From Chrysomallon squamiferum (lineage: Eukaryota > Mollusca > Gastropoda > Neomphalida > Peltospiridae), in NCBI GenBank assembly GCA_012295275.1, contig CM022675.1, positions 13,931,517 through 13,995,516 on the forward strand: 64,000 bases of DNA. The letters are read 5' to 3'. A program made the translations under genes and the position numbers. The notes under the pieces were generated by a model. That model saw only the letters and a list, made by a program, of their open reading frames with translations, did not search any database and was not told the DNA's origin. This document shows positions 36,326 through 50,477 of the stretch, piece after piece (position 1 is the first letter of the stretch; each line of letters starts with the position of its first letter).

Positions 36326-37347
36326 AGTCTGCCAAGTCAGTGATAGACTCAGTTGACACACGTCTCATTGTTGAAACAAGAGCAAAGAAAAGAGGTCTAA
36401 CACTTTTGAAGAAGGATGGTGTTGTGATTGTAATAGGAGGTCCAGGCTCAGGAAAGACAACTCTTGCTTGGAGCATGATGAAACAGATAGAAGAAGAAGA
36501 GAATAGAGAATATTATTTGCTGACTCATCACTCTGAATTCAGTGACATCGATCTGTCTCCAGGTAGAAAATGCATTTTCGTCATTGATGACATATTTGGT
36601 AAGACTAATCTCATTTCAGATTTTATGTCGTCATGGCAACCAAAATTTTCAAAAATGTGGAGTCTTGTTCAAGATGGTTCTGTTAAATGTATTATTACCT
36701 TACGAAATGAAATATTTGCAAAAAGCAAAACCAGTTTGAAGGAATATGATCTGTTTAAAGAGAATCATCTCCTTGATCTGCAGAGTGATGACTATTGTCT
36801 GAATAAAGATGAAAAGAAGGAAATTTTAAACACTTATCTCAAACAAGAAGATGTTACAATGGGTGAAAAGGACAAAGACATTGTAATTCAAGAACTATGT
36901 ACAGAGTTAGGATTCCCTCAGATGTGTGTTTTTTATGTTAAATCAAGTGATGCACAAAAAAGTGGAGTCGAGTTTTTTAGGAAACCTGTAGAATATCTCA
37001 CACAACAGCTGCAAAATATGAGAAGTGACAAATCCTTACAGATCAATTATCTGGTTCTGCTGCTGATTATGTTTAAAAAAGGGAGTCTCAGTATTGATTT
37101 GTTGAACCCATTTGAAAATGACAGTGACAGTGAAATAATGAAATTAGTAAAACAGCTAGAGCGTGTCTGTCCAAGTCTAAAAAACACTGGTCTTGAAGAC
37201 ATAAATAAAGCAGCTAACCTTATGTGTGGTACCTATTTGAAGCTTAATGACAGTAAGTACACATTTATTCATCAATCAGTGTTTGATGCTTTGTTTCTGA
37301 TGTTTCAGTCAGAGTTTCCAAAGAAAGCAAAAGAATTGCAATGTTGA
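36326..37347 (+). CDS. Copy A STAND-type P-loop NTPase exon
   Basis: The acceptor TTGTGATACAG ends at 36325, and the frame then opens in phase 1 for about 340 codons. Walker A is GGPGSGKTT (36436-36462). Walker B is CIFVIDDIFG (36571-36600), with adjacent Asp residues. ITLRNE (about 36695-36712) fits a sensor-1-like strand ending in Arg. A helical region and the winged-helix-like segment YTFIHQSVFDALFLMF follow. This matches the novel-STAND (nSTAND3-like) NTPases that invertebrates fuse to ankyrin repeats; it would act as an ATP-driven oligomerising switch in the cytoplasm. The TGA at 37345 results from small deletions relative to copy C, which continues past this point. The product would be an NTPase without its repeat sensor unless the break is spliced around. 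The family call is from motifs; an immune role is inference. Confidence 0.8.
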
Positions 37348-38290
37348 GACACCTGCAGTGTCTAACAAAAGTCACATTACAATGACTTTGAGAACTGACT
37401 GCTTTTATGTGCTTGCTCACAGATTTACTGACTTGCTGCAAGTGAATGTGTTGTAATATGGAATTGACAGATCAGAAAAACAACCTTTTGGATATTTCTT
37501 GTTTGTTTGGTGATGAAAATGTTGTGTCAACAACTGATACATCATGTATAGTTGCATTTTCAAAAACAGACAGTGTAACTATACTCAAAGAACTATTAAA
37601 GCCTCAAAAGAAGATAAAACTGAATAATTACTCGCAGTTGTTGTATCTATCTATTGATTCATGTAATATGAATATTGACTTTTTAGAGACTGACTTTATA
37701 AATAAGGAGAAAGACAACAGCAAAATGAATGAAAAAGCTGTGAAACTGTTATTGGTGAGGCTCCATAAACAAGTAAGATATGAGTCAGATTTCATACCTT
37801 TGATGACATCACTGATTCATAAAGTTTTTGATGAGTCATCTTTTTAAATAGCTGGTTACCATTGATATAATAAACAAATTTAAAGACTGCTTTTATTGCT
37901 GCAGGTCAGAGTAATTCAAGTCTTATTAAAGAAATAGTAAAACCGAAACTAGATTGTTTAATGATGAGAACAGATATAAAGTAGTTTTAGCAGCAGCAAT
38001 ATGGGGTTCTGTTGACACAGTGAATTTTCTCACTGACCAGAGATGTAATGATACAAATGATAACAACTGGAAGAAAAGTCAAAAATTGAAAGTAGCAGTG
38101 ATGGTTAACAGTGCAGATGTTGTTTAGTGTCTCCTTGATAAAGGAGATGATCCTCATGCTCATGTAGCTGTTAATAGGAAATTGAATGATTAGTTTAACA
38201 TTGTTGATAAAAACTGTGCTTCTAATGTCATTCAGTGGTTAACAGAGACCAGATTGCATTTTATAGGCTTCAGACCCACCTCTCCACGTT
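37348..38290 (+). pseudogene. Copy A linker region, degenerate
   Basis: Continues the NTPase-to-ankyrin linker seen in copy C, but out of frame. A deletion joins TTGCTG to GCAAGTGAATGTG, removing about 260 nt present in C (about 53,260-53,520). An open segment at about 37446-37847 (containing AVKLLLVRLHKQV) matches C's AVKLLLVRFHPHV-type segment. Stops and frameshifts continue to the first ankyrin repeat, which is cut off near 38290. Confidence 0.75.
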
Positions 38291-39015
<725 letters not shown>

Positions 39016-39883
39016 GATGTTGTTGTAAAATGTCAACAATGAAGGTAAAACTCCTTTTCTTACAGCTGTGAACTACAAACAGAACAAAAAAAATGGAGTG
39101 TTGGAATTCTGTTTTACATCTTTTTAAACTAGAAAAATGGAGCTTGTGTTAAAAAACATTAAAGTAAAATAAAATAGTGTCAACAGAACAAAATAGTTTT
39201 GTATTTACAGATCATGGAGCTGATCCTAGTTTAACAGACAAATATAAGAATTCTGTTTTACAACTGGCAGCTTGAACTTGGAAATACAGAAACTGTGACA
39301 GCACTGATTCAAAAAAGTGTTGATGTAAATATTAAAAACAGCAGAGGTGAAACTCCACTTCTTACAGCTATATATCATTATAGACATCCACATCATTGAT
39401 TCAATAATGATAGCAAGTGGGAAATAGTTTTGTATGTAATGGAACATGGAGCTGTAACCAATTTTGCAGACAGATGTAATAATTTTTTTTACACCTAGCA
39501 GCTACTGATGGAAATATAGAAATTGTGAGAGCACTGATTGAAAAAGGTGTTGATATAAATATTAAAAACAAGGAAGGTGAAACATCTATTCTTACAGCTG
39601 TGAAGTATGAACACAATAAACTGGTTTTGTATTTATTGGAACATGGAGCTGATATAACATATAGATATAAGAATTCTGTTTTACAAATAACATCTAAACA
39701 TGAAAATAAAGACATTGTGAAATCACTAATTGAAAAAGATTTTGATATAAATATTATAAACAGTGGAGGTGAGACTCCTCTTCTTACAGCTCTGAATTAT
39801 GATTGTTGTTAGTGGCATTCATACATGAATGATGAACACTCCAAAGCAGTTTTCTGTTTCTGAAACATGGGGCTGATCCTTAA
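39016..39883 (+). pseudogene. Copy A ankyrin-repeat segment, disrupted
   Basis: About eight ankyrin repeats in two alternating types: VLQ/VLHIA..NIEIVRALIEKGVDIN and ETPLLTAV..KLVLYLLEHGADP. The best open stretch is 39525-39812 (about 95 codons, three repeats). Frameshifts and stops separate the rest. The last repeat ends HGADP followed by TAA at 39881, as in copy B, so this looks like the ancestral stop. AATAAA at 39895-39900 is a candidate poly(A) signal. Confidence 0.8.
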
Positions 39884-41690
39884 ATATAAAATTTAATAAA
39901 ATACTGGTGTAAATTACTAATTTATTTTAAAATTAATATGAATATACCAAACATAGTATATCTTTCTCCTTTTTAATTCAAATATTATTATTATTATTAT
40001 TGCATATGTATCCAATTAATGTTGAAAGATTCTTTTTTTTTTTTTTTTTTGAACATTTACGTTTATTATTTTTGTTTTTCAGAATTGTTTTTATATGTTT
40101 TTTTTCTCTTTTGCTCACTTTTATTTAATTTCATTTAGTTTAATTTTATTTCATTTTTTATACCCTTTTTTCTAACATTAATTTACAATTAATGTAGATT
40201 AGTTGATTTAAATGATTATACGAGGGAAGTAAATGCAAATCATTTAATACAGTGGTGCATTGTACTTCAAACTATAAAGTGAAGAAACATTCAGTCTGGA
40301 GTTTGAATGATGTGTGTATGTTAAACTGCATGCACTGTAAATAACTATGAAGTTTATTTCTTTTAACTTTGTCATGAACTGAAAACGAAACTCAGATTTT
40401 TAGTTGTTTTATTATAACATTCATAATTGTTTCATTTAAGGAATAACCACCAAATTTTGGATTGACAGAAACATTATTATTATTCATTAATTAATTATTT
40501 ATTTATGTTTTATTGTAAGATTTAAGTTTAGTGTTTTTGATTATTTGTACTAATAAGAATATGAATATACGTGTGTGTTATAATTTTTCTATAAAGAGTT
40601 ATGTAAAGAATAAATGTACTAACACTACTGAAAATAAAATAAATTTTACTTACTATTTACACTTATATGAAAGTGGAATTAAATAAGAAATGTACAAATT
40701 AAGTAGATTTCATTATTACTACTATCATTTTTTTTATACATTCTTAATGTGTGTGTGTTAGCTAAAGTGTAAATATGGTAAAATGATTGAAAATAAACTA
40801 TTTTAATCTGCAACAACATGTATTTTGATTTTTTCTAAAATTTCACAATTCAACCACTGCCCAATAATTTACATAAAAGAGACCATTTTGGGAGTTCTTG
40901 CAAAATATACCTTTCTCCTAGAATGAAGTGGAGAATTACTGCACAAGTTTTTTCTTGAAGTTTATCATTACATATTTAGGTTTGGCACATACATGTTATT
41001 GTTCTCAAATACCTACTGTTTGTTCATTGTGATTGAATATATTATTCCAGGTGAATATATTATTGAAAGGTGACTATAATATCAGATTTGATTGATTTTT
41101 GAATGCCAATGTATGAATCCAGGTGGAGTTTAAACTGCTGCTTTCATTTGGCCACTGCCCCATAACTGACATGAAACAAAGCAAATTGGGAGTTCTCATA
41201 AAATATGTCATTCTGCTGGAATAAAATGGAGATTTACTGCACAAGTTTACTCTTAAACTTTATTATTACATATTTAGGCTTGGCTCAAATATCTTCCAAT
41301 TTTAAATTATGCATTTGTCCATTGTCATAAAATGTATTATTCCAGATGAAAGATGACTGCCATATGAGATTTAACTGATTTTTCTATGCCATATCCAGGT
41401 GGACTGTTAAAACTGCTTTTTTGGGCTATCATTCTGAAGAAGGAAAGTTTGTAACTTGTGAATCTGACTAGGTGATTTCAATGGAAAAAAGCATATATAA
41501 ACCAGTTGTTAGTGAAATACAAAACAGATATTAAAAGAGAAATAACTGAAATGTTCTGAAAAAAATTTAAAAAAAATGAAAAAAACAAGATAAAATTGTT
41601 TACTTCTTTGTAATTATTGTTTCAGTTGTTTCGGTAGATTTTTAACTAGACTAAGTTGTGAAAGAATTGAACATTTACAATTAGAATAAT
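39884..41690. other. 3' flank of copy A, with a local about 300-bp tandem duplication
   Basis: Matches the 3' flank of copy B (TTCATAATTGTTTCATTTAA near 40420 and 48160). Segments at about 40854-41125 and 41150-41415 align with each other (shared TTACTGCACAAGTTT, TACATATTTAGG and ATCCAGGTGGA). No gene was seen. Confidence 0.6.
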
Positions 41691-41699
41691 AAGAATTAA

Positions 41700-42121
41700 G
41701 AGTAAATTATTCACATTCATTCCTTCTCCCATCCTTTGTCATTTAATGTGTTTTTCTCTACCTCTCACAATGTTTCTACTTCAGAATGTTGTGCACAAAA
41801 TCATAATGTATAGCCATAAATAGAACTTACACGTAGAGTACACATAGAAAAACTGCAAAGTGAAGGGTTATATTTTTACAAAATAAATAATGTACTGCAA
41901 GACACCAGAAACATAAAGTATACTAGCATACTGTTGCCACTGATTGGTCTAATGTGTGTGTATATGTGTATATACATGCACACAAACACACACATACACA
42001 TATATATATACTGACATACACGTACACATACACGTACACATACACACATGTATGTAATGTATAAGTACATTAAAAAAGTCATTGAGAAAAAATCACAGTA
42101 TAAATGAATACACATTAACAC

Positions 42122-42152
<31 letters not shown>

Positions 42153-42292
42153 GATATATTGAAGAGGGCATCTACAATATCTATATTATTTATATGAAGA
42201 TGGTAAAACAGTAAGCAATAAAATACAGTTAGAAAATACTGGTATATAAAAAGTACTGCAGTCAAATCTATAGGAAAGACTTCAATGTGATA

Positions 42293-42343
<51 letters not shown>

Positions 42344-42694
42344 TACCCAGACAAACAGAAATACCCACACACACAGAACAAGAGAGCAATGCACAGCAGA
42401 GATGAGCGCCAGAAATTAGAATCATTAACTCCACTGATCTGTCTTTACTCTCATATCATATTTAAAATTACAACTTTAAAATAATGGGTCCAAAAGTAAA
42501 CATGTCTACACAAATAAAAATAAATTAAAAACAATTAAAACACTTCAACAATTATCTGTACATCAAGATGACAAACGTAATTTATAGTTATTTATTTACT
42601 TCCATTAGAAAACGTTTTATGTTCAGTTAATTTTCTCGCCTAATTATTATAGTTTTCGGAGAGTTTGATGTAACATAACTATTAATGTATGCTC

Positions 42695-42780
<86 letters not shown>

Positions 42781-42995
42781 CTTCGAATTGTAAAGAGATC
42801 GACTTATAGATAATTTTAATATAATTAATAGAATAAATAAAATTAACATTTTTATTTACCCATATTATATTTATTAAATTTTTTTTTCTTGATACGAATG
42901 CCTATAAATAAATAAATAATCATTGCATATAATCAATTTAATCGGGTGTAACCGGGTACAATCACGGAAGTGTACGAAATAATAACCTCGAGGAT
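41700..42995 (+). other. Copy B upstream region
   Basis: Diverged homologue of the 1.26-kb upstream units of copy A (shared CCATAAATAGAA, AAAAACTGCAAAG and GGTAAAACAGTAAGCAATAA). Contains TA (42123-42147) and CA (42294-42337) runs. AAAT-(AAT)n at 42699-42778 expanded within the unit. Confidence 0.75.
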
Positions 42996-43135
42996 TCTCG
43001 CGTGATTTGGAAATGCGATTAAAATGGCGTGTTGTTGTAAGATGGTGGTCGTAACGCAAAGTAAAATGAAAAGACTAGTAGGAATTAGTTAGTTAATTTG
43101 TTTCTGTTTTGGAGGTAAAGGTATATGTAAGTTTT
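42945..43135 (+). promoter_or_regulatory. Copy B promoter (YY1-type)
   Basis: AAAATGGCGTG at 43021-43031 retains the YY1 core ATGGCG with a changed tail. Upstream ACGGAAGTG (about 42964-42972) is a good ETS-type site that the A units have as ACGTAAGTG. CTCGAG follows. The candidate noncoding exon ends TTTTGGAG/GTAAAG, a good donor. Confidence 0.55.
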
Positions 43136-44411
43136 TCTTCATATTCAGTTTGATTTCTTAGAGTATGTCACTGTATATGTTATATTAATTATAGGTCATG
43201 AGGGTGTGGTTTGTCACTCGGACACTGTGACCCAGAGTCGGCTGACGGTTGAGTCTGTGGTTTCGAGAAGAATTTTTACCTTTACACATAAATATTATAT
43301 ACCATTAATATATCTAAAATATAAAAGTTAAACATATATTAAATTATTACTTCTAATTGTTTGCATATATTGTGTAACTAACAGATAAATATAGAAAATC
43401 GAAACGATAGGCAGATCAGTCAATTCACTTCGTTCACAAAATCAGGAACGTAACAGTATCGTGAGTAAGCACTTTTCATGCAGAGATTATCTCTGTTATA
43501 TTTATTAATTACGTGAAATTATCAGAATTTAAAGTGATTGAACTGACTTTATTTTTGTCCTCATTGAATTAAATTTTAATTTATTTTTTAATTTTGGTGG
43601 TTTTCTTAAGTTAACGATTCACGTGACATTTTAGTCGTAATATTTATTTTTAAGTTGATTAAAACGGAACAAAAACTGAAACAGATGTAAAAATCTTTAA
43701 ACAGCACACCATAACTTTTTTTTATAAAATGTACCTTAATTTAAGTATTTTAAATAATTACATGTAACTTGTTAAGATTTTAAAATACTGTCTTGATATT
43801 CATATTGTCTATTTTTTTTCTTCTTTTGGTTTTTAAAACTTTTAGCTGTGCGATAATATACAATTCAGAAAAGAAAAGTGTATGTGTGTGTGTGTGTATT
43901 TAACAGAACCTAATATCACAATTTAAAAAACTAGAATTTTTTTTTTCTTTTAAACATATTAAAAAGTGGTGTCTTTTTGTTGCAGTACTAGAAGTTATTG
44001 AATAAGTATTTCTTTTCTCAGTTTTCGATTTTGTTGAAAAATTAAAGTTGGTTTAATCAACTGGTTTTTAAATGTACCTGTAAAAATGTGTATTTAATAT
44101 AACCATGCAGATACATCAATCAGGTAAAAATATAGTTCTGTTGTGAAATACACTGTGTGTTTTTGTAAATACTTGTTAGACATGCTGTGAGTATTTTTGT
44201 TTTTGTTCCTTGTTTTTATGTTTTGTAAACTGTACCATTGCCAGTAAAATTAAAGAATAGATAAAGAAATGAAAAGAACTAGATGATTAATTAAAACTTA
44301 TAAGGGTTTTTTTTTTTTTTTTTTTGTTAATAAATATATCAATAGAAGCGAATGTAATATTAACAATCTGTAAGGCTAAGATTTGTATTAAAACTGATAT
44401 TAACATTTCAG
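43136..44411 (+). other. 5' intron of copy B
   Basis: Contains the conserved block GTCATGAGGGTGTGG (about 43196) after an acceptor-like ATTAATTATAG, possibly a second noncoding exon. A T-run lies near 44306. Ends at acceptor TAACATTTCAG. Confidence 0.5.
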
Positions 44412-44546
44412 CCAATATGGATGATGAAAAGGAGAATTTAGAAGTCCATTCTAAAACCACAGCTGTTTCTGACAACACCACAGTTCCATTCACTTGTAAC
44501 TCAGATACTGTACAGCCTCAAGTGTCAGGTATGACATCTTGTGAAG
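44412..44546 (+). CDS. Copy B first coding exon
   Basis: ATG at 44417; 130 coding nt (43 codons plus one base) to donor GAAG/GTAATTAATAAC. Encodes MDDEKENLEVHSKTTAVSDN and ends MTSCEG in phase 1. An internal GGTATGA could also act as a donor and corresponds to the donor used by copy A. Function unknown; Ser/Thr/Asp-rich leader. Confidence 0.68.
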
Positions 44547-45655
44547 GTAATTAATAACACAGTATTTTTCTACAATGTAGTTTACTGTTTTGATGGGCAG
44601 ATCTAAACATACATTTTTATTATTAATATCTGTAACAGTGCAGTTTTTCTTTCAATGTATTGTTTAATGTCAAACAGTTTTACTATGACAAAGGACAAAG
44701 TTATTATTTATTTCTGTTGCTTTTATTTTCACTTTAAAGTGTGTAATGACAATTTACAGGTTATAACACTATTGCAACAAGTAGAAAAATTACTCTCGTT
44801 TGTATGCACACACTTTTCTGATTTATACTGATAATAAATTAATAATTTAAAGATTTTTATATCCTTTTTCTTTGACATATGAAAACTGTAGAACAAGACA
44901 CACTGATTACTGTTTGATTACCATCATGGCCTTTGATATTATTCTTGTATTTATTTCATTTACTTTAATACTGTAAAGTAGTACTTATTTCTTAACACCT
45001 AAACATAATGAGTTAACAATAATAAACACATTCTTTTTAAACATATATACATACATTCAGTGATAAGATTTTGTTAATAATGTACATAGATAAAAAATTT
45101 TTTTTAGTAGAAAATCTGTTTGTAATTTGTGGATTTATAGGTTTTCATTTACTGTTTTAGAGATCCAACAAGAGCACAGTCAGTGACAGAAAGAAAGTAA
45201 ATATCAGCACAGTTCAGAATTACCAACTATCTCATGACAAGAATGCTGTATTTGGTAGATAACAGAACAGCACAGCCTGGTAATCATTAGTACTTTTCTG
45301 TCAGATTCTGTGATCTGAACAACATGCATGCACATGTTGAGACAGACACACACACACACACATTTTCACTAACAAGTTATTAAATTTTACATTGTAGTTT
45401 TGATGGTGTGCATACCTTAGTGTTTTTAAAAGATCACCATAAATACTGAAATACTAAACAAATTATCATTATAATCTCCAGTCAAGGTTGAAATATCAAA
45501 CAGATTATCATTATTATCTCTTATAAATATTAAAATGCTATGCAAAGTGTCATCATTATCTCTAGTAAATATTGAAATACTGTGCAAAGTGTATATAAGA
45601 CAACAGCAATCACTAAACAATCAGAGCAATAAATAAATAAATAAATAACAATATC
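44547..45655 (+). other. Copy B intron; NTPase exon absent
   Basis: Starts like copy A's intron. A remnant of the second exon (AGATCCAACAAGAGCACAG near 45161) is visible. The microexon and NTPase-exon positions are missing: the intron runs directly into the linker near 45655. Confidence 0.6.
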
Positions 45656-47311
45656 TTTTAGCAGCATGAACATGAGGTTCTGTTCACACAGTGAATTTTC
45701 TCGTTGACCAGAGATATAATGATACAGACGAAAACAACTGGAAGAAAAGTCAAGTACTGATATTTAACACAGCAGATGTTGTTCAGTCTACTCGATAAAG
45801 GAGCTGATCCTAATACTCGTGTAGCTGTTAAAAGGATGTTGGTTGATTGTTTTAACATTGGCAATAAAAACTGATTATAATCTGATTCAGTGCTCAACAG
45901 AGACCAGATTGAATCTATTGCCATCTGACTCACCTCTCCACATTTCAGTTCTGCATGATGACTTAGATTTGGTGAAATCATTGGTGAAAAGAAATGCTGA
46001 TATTAATGCAATGAACAGTGAGGGAAACATACAAACAGAACAAAGTAGTTTTGTGTTTACTGGAACATGAAGCTGACCCTAATTTAACACAGTGATAACA
46101 GTTCTGTTCTACCAACAGGAGCTAAACAGTGAAATATAGAAATCGTCACAGGTCTGATAGAAAAAGGTGTTCATGAACTCACAGCACTGAGTAAGAAAGG
46201 TGTTGATGTAAATACATTAAACAGTAGATGTAAAACTCCTCTTTTTAAAGCCTTGAATTGTCAACAGAACAAAGTACTTTTGTATTTGCTGGAACATGGG
46301 GCTGATCCAAATTTAACACAGTGATAACAGTTCTGTTCTACCAACAGGAGCTAAACAGTGAAATATAGAAATCGTCACAGGTCTGATAGAAAAAGGTGTT
46401 CATGAACTCACAGCACTGAGTAAGAAAGGTGTTGATGTAAATACATTAAACAGTAGATGTAAAACTCCTCTTCTTAAAGCCTTGAATTGTCAACAGAACA
46501 AAGTACTTTTGTATTTGCTGGAACATATGGCTGATCCTAATTTAACAGACAGAGGTAACAGTTCTGTTTTACACATATCAGCTGAACATAGAAACAATAG
46601 AAATTGTGACAGCACTGAGAAAAAAGGTGCTGATGTAAATGTTTTAAACAGTACAGGTAAAATTCCTCCTTTTACAGCTTGTAAACTACAAAGAGAACAC
46701 AGTAATTCTGTATTTACAGGAACATGGAGCAGATCCTAATTTAACCAGCAATGAAAATAGTTCTGCTTTACACCTTGCTGCAAAATGTGGGAAAATAGAA
46801 ATTGTCTAAAACTCATAGAAAAAGATGCTAATGAAATTTTAAAAACAATGAAACACCTCTTCTTACAGCTATGAACTACAGATGGAGCTGATCCTAATTT
46901 AACAGATAGATATAAGAATTGTGTTTTAACTGTAGCAGCTACACATGAAACAATAGAAATTTCAACAGCACTGATTAAAAAATGTGCTGATGTAAATATT
47001 ATAAAGACTAGAGGTGAAACTCCTCTTCATACACTGTGAACTATAAACAAAGCAAAATTGTTTATTATTTACTAGAACATGGAGTTGATCCTAAAATAAC
47101 AGACAGTGAAAACAATTCTGTTTTACACATAGCTCCTAAATTAGGGAATAAACAGAAATTGTGACAACTCTGATTAAAAAGGTGTTAATATAAATATTAA
47201 GAACAATGAAAGTGAAATTTGTCTTCCTACAGCTCTGAATTATCAGTGGCATTCATACATGAAGGTTCCAAAGGACATTTTGTATTTCTGGAACATGGAG
47301 CTGATCCTTAA
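45656..47311 (+). pseudogene. Copy B linker and ankyrin repeats, disrupted
   Basis: The linker (from GTTCTGTTCACACAGTGAAT) matches copy A near 38000. The first ankyrin repeat at 45930-46020 reads SPLHISVLHDDLDLVKSLV, the same first-repeat signature as copy C. About 14 repeats follow in alternating types, with many frameshifts and stops, including a 229-bp duplication that itself shifts the frame. The last repeat ends HGADP with TAA at 47309-47311. No copy of the NTPase exon exists in this unit, so it could at most encode a leader plus ankyrin protein. As read, it is a pseudogene. Confidence 0.8.
46085..46542 (+). repeat. 229-bp near-identical tandem duplication within copy B
   Basis: AGTGATAACAGTTCTG starts at 46091 and 46320, offset 229. 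Over roughly the first 190 nt I saw only one difference (CTCTTTTTAAAG versus CTCTTCTTAAAG). The unit spans about two ankyrin repeats and is not a multiple of three. Confidence 0.93.
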
Positions 47312-48231
47312 ATTTGCATGTTGTATAATTAAATTAATGTTTAAACTTAAAATGAATATATGCAACATAGTATTTGTTCTTTATTGATTTAAATATTATT
47401 ACTGTTATTGTTATTGCTATAATTATTATTATTATTATTATTATTACATTTGTATCCAATTAAATCTTTGTTTATTTTTTCTCACTCACTTTTTATTTAT
47501 TTATTTATTTATTTTTTTTTGACAGCTAAGTATGTTATTTTTATTTTTCAGAATTGTTTATGTATATTTTTATTTTATTATATTTTATTACACTTTCTTC
47601 TGGGTTTTTAACATTAATTTAAAATTCATTCCCTTAATAGATTTGTTGTTTAAAATCATTGAATGATGCTTGTATGTTAAACTGCATGCATAGTAAATAA
47701 ATGCACTTGCTGAATTAAACGTAATCTGTTTTGTGGCCAATTTGTGTCTTGTTCTTTCTGGGAAAGCGTCTCATGTTTTCCTGTGCTTTCAGTATTTTTA
47801 ATCTTTATTTTTGATTATGTATGTGTGTATTTACTGTTTAACTGTCACGATTTTGTCGTTTTTCTTTATTAGTAAAGGTGTATATTGAATGATCTGAACA
47901 CAGCACTAATGTAATTGTCTAGATTTGGTTAATGAGTGATAATAAAAAGTAAGAAGTAATTGTTAATACTTACTAGTTTGTTTCGAGTGTATTTTATTAT
48001 AAATATAGTACATAACAAATATGAATGGTTTAGCAGTCACAACAGTAAGGAAATAAAAACTGATTTACACAATAATGAACGAGAAAATATTAGTCAATTT
48101 GTTATAACTTTGTCATCAAATGAAAACTAAACATTGATTTTTAGTTCTTTTATTATATCATTCATAATTGTTTCATTTAAGGAATCACCACTTGGTCTTT
48201 GAATTGAAAGAAACATTACTATTATTATTAC

Positions 48232-48297
<66 letters not shown>

Positions 48298-48309
48298 TAT
48301 TATTATTAC

Positions 48310-48351
<42 letters not shown>

Positions 48352-49120
48352 GAAATGTATCTTCAGTGGTTTTTTCTTTTTTTTTCTTATGAATTTCTTA
48401 TGATTTATTGCACCCACATTATTAGCTACATAATTATATGAAATACGGTTATACTAACTGATACGTACATTATTAACGTACGTGTATGTGTTATAATTTT
48501 TCTGTAAAGAGTTAAATAAAGAATAAATGTGCTAATACTATTGAAAATAAAATAAATATTACTATAGACATTAATTAAAATAATATTTATATGAAAGTGG
48601 AATTAAATAAGAACTGCACAAATTAAGTAGATTTCATTATTTCTACTATCCTTTTTCTTTTTCTTAATATGTATGTTAAATAAAGTGTAAGTATAGTAGT
48701 GCTTCATAACTTACATGCAACAAAATGTATAGGAAGTTCTTGCAAAATACACGTTTCTTGCAGAATAAAATAAAGAATTACTGCAGAAGTTTTTTCTTGA
48801 ACTTCATCATTACATATTTAGATTTGACATTAAAACATTATGCGTTCTTAAAGACTTACCGTTTGAAAATTACGCATTTGTTCATTGTGAGAAAATGTTA
48901 TTCCATAAAATTTGTTATCACTACAATTAACAGAATGGCGTCAGAAGTAATTGCTCGCTCACTCTGCCTTGTTTCAAGATTCGACTGTTTCCTTTACCAG
49001 AAGCAAACGTTGGTTTAAAAACTGAACAAAAAAACCAACATAACATGATTGCTTATTTCCTCGCTCACGTGACAAAGGTAATCGACGAACTCTGCTTGTT
49101 CTCTGCCCTACCTCGGTGCC
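47312..49120. other. 3' flank of copy B with (TTA)n
   Basis: Homologous in patches to the copy A 3' flank. TTA units span 48212-48350, giving poly-L and poly-I frames that are artefacts. Possible poly(A) signals are present but not assignable. Confidence 0.55.
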
Positions 49121-49365
49121 ATTGAAACTGTGTTGCGCTTTCCTTTCCACCGCAGTTTGGAAGTCGTTTTCTTAAAGTTGTCCTCGTCATTTTCACTTTC
49201 AAAACCTCAAATAAATATTCTCTCGAACAGTCGAAACGTACAGGATCAAATTCTAAAAATGTTCTGTGATATTGTAATGTCTATATGTGTGCATGTGTGT
49301 TTGTGTATACATGTAATGTATATGTATATTCAAAACAACGTAAATGAGAAAAAATCACATTAAGA

Positions 49366-49408
<43 letters not shown>

Positions 49409-50273
49409 AGGCATATACAGCAAAACAGTAAGCAATAAAATACAGTTAAATAACTGGTATGTTAAGAATTTATTGCAGTCAAATCATATTATAGGAAACT
49501 CAGTAATCTGACATACGCATGTTATCTCACGCATACACAGAGACAGAAACGCACACAAACGTGCACAGACATAGAGAGATACACACATATTCAGATACAG
49601 AAATACACACCAGCACACCCAGACATAGACATACTCAGACACACAGAAACACAGAGATACTCACGCACAGACAGAACAAGAGATGAGCACCAGATATTAG
49701 AATCATTAACTTTACTATGATATGATAACTAAAACAACAACTTTAAAATACTGAGTCTAAAAGTAAAAATGCCTACAGAAATTACTAAAAAAAAAGAAGA
49801 AGTAAAACTCTTCAATAGCTATTTATACAAAAACTATATTATTCCAAAAACATTTGGTGAAAATAAAAATTGTGAACAAGGGACTATCAGAGATAACTCT
49901 TTCTGTAGAGGGACGTCTGAGTGAGGAGAACAGGTAACTCCAGATTCCTGAAAACAGAAGAGTTCCAGTTCCATTGCTTTTCAGAGCATTAGTACAATAT
50001 ATATTAAACAGAAAACCTTTAAAATAAACGTGCGAGTGTCTGTGTGCGCGCATGCGCATATATGTGTGTGTGTGTGTGTTAACCGTCTAAACTTCCACTA
50101 AAATTTGTTGATCTGCCTATTGATATACATACCCAAGTGTTTATATACTTAAGAAAACACACACACACACACACATCATTATATAATAATAATAATAATA
50201 ATGATAATATGTATTATTATTATTATTTTCATTATTATTACTGTTACTGTTATTGTCATTGTTATTGTTTTTG

Positions 50274-50317
<44 letters not shown>

Positions 50318-50460
50318 TTGTTAAGCAGAACTATAATAATGACAATTATGTTTTTAGTAACCTTCGTTCCGTTACCGATAATAAATAACTAAATAACCAA
50401 ATAAATACATAAATATATAAATAAATAAATAGCTAAACCGGTCAGTTACAATTATTTTTT
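49121..50460 (+). other. Copy C upstream region
   Basis: A partial homologue of the copy B upstream block (GCAAAACAGTAAGCAATAAA near 49419; ATTAGAATCATTAACTTTAC near 49696). CA run at 49370-49407 and TTA run at 50278-50318. No gene was seen. Confidence 0.6.
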
Positions 50461-50477
50461 TCTCTTATATATTCGGG

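Noticed and set aside
48127-48417. ORFs of poly-Leu and poly-Ile
   Set aside because: Translations of a TTA trinucleotide run.
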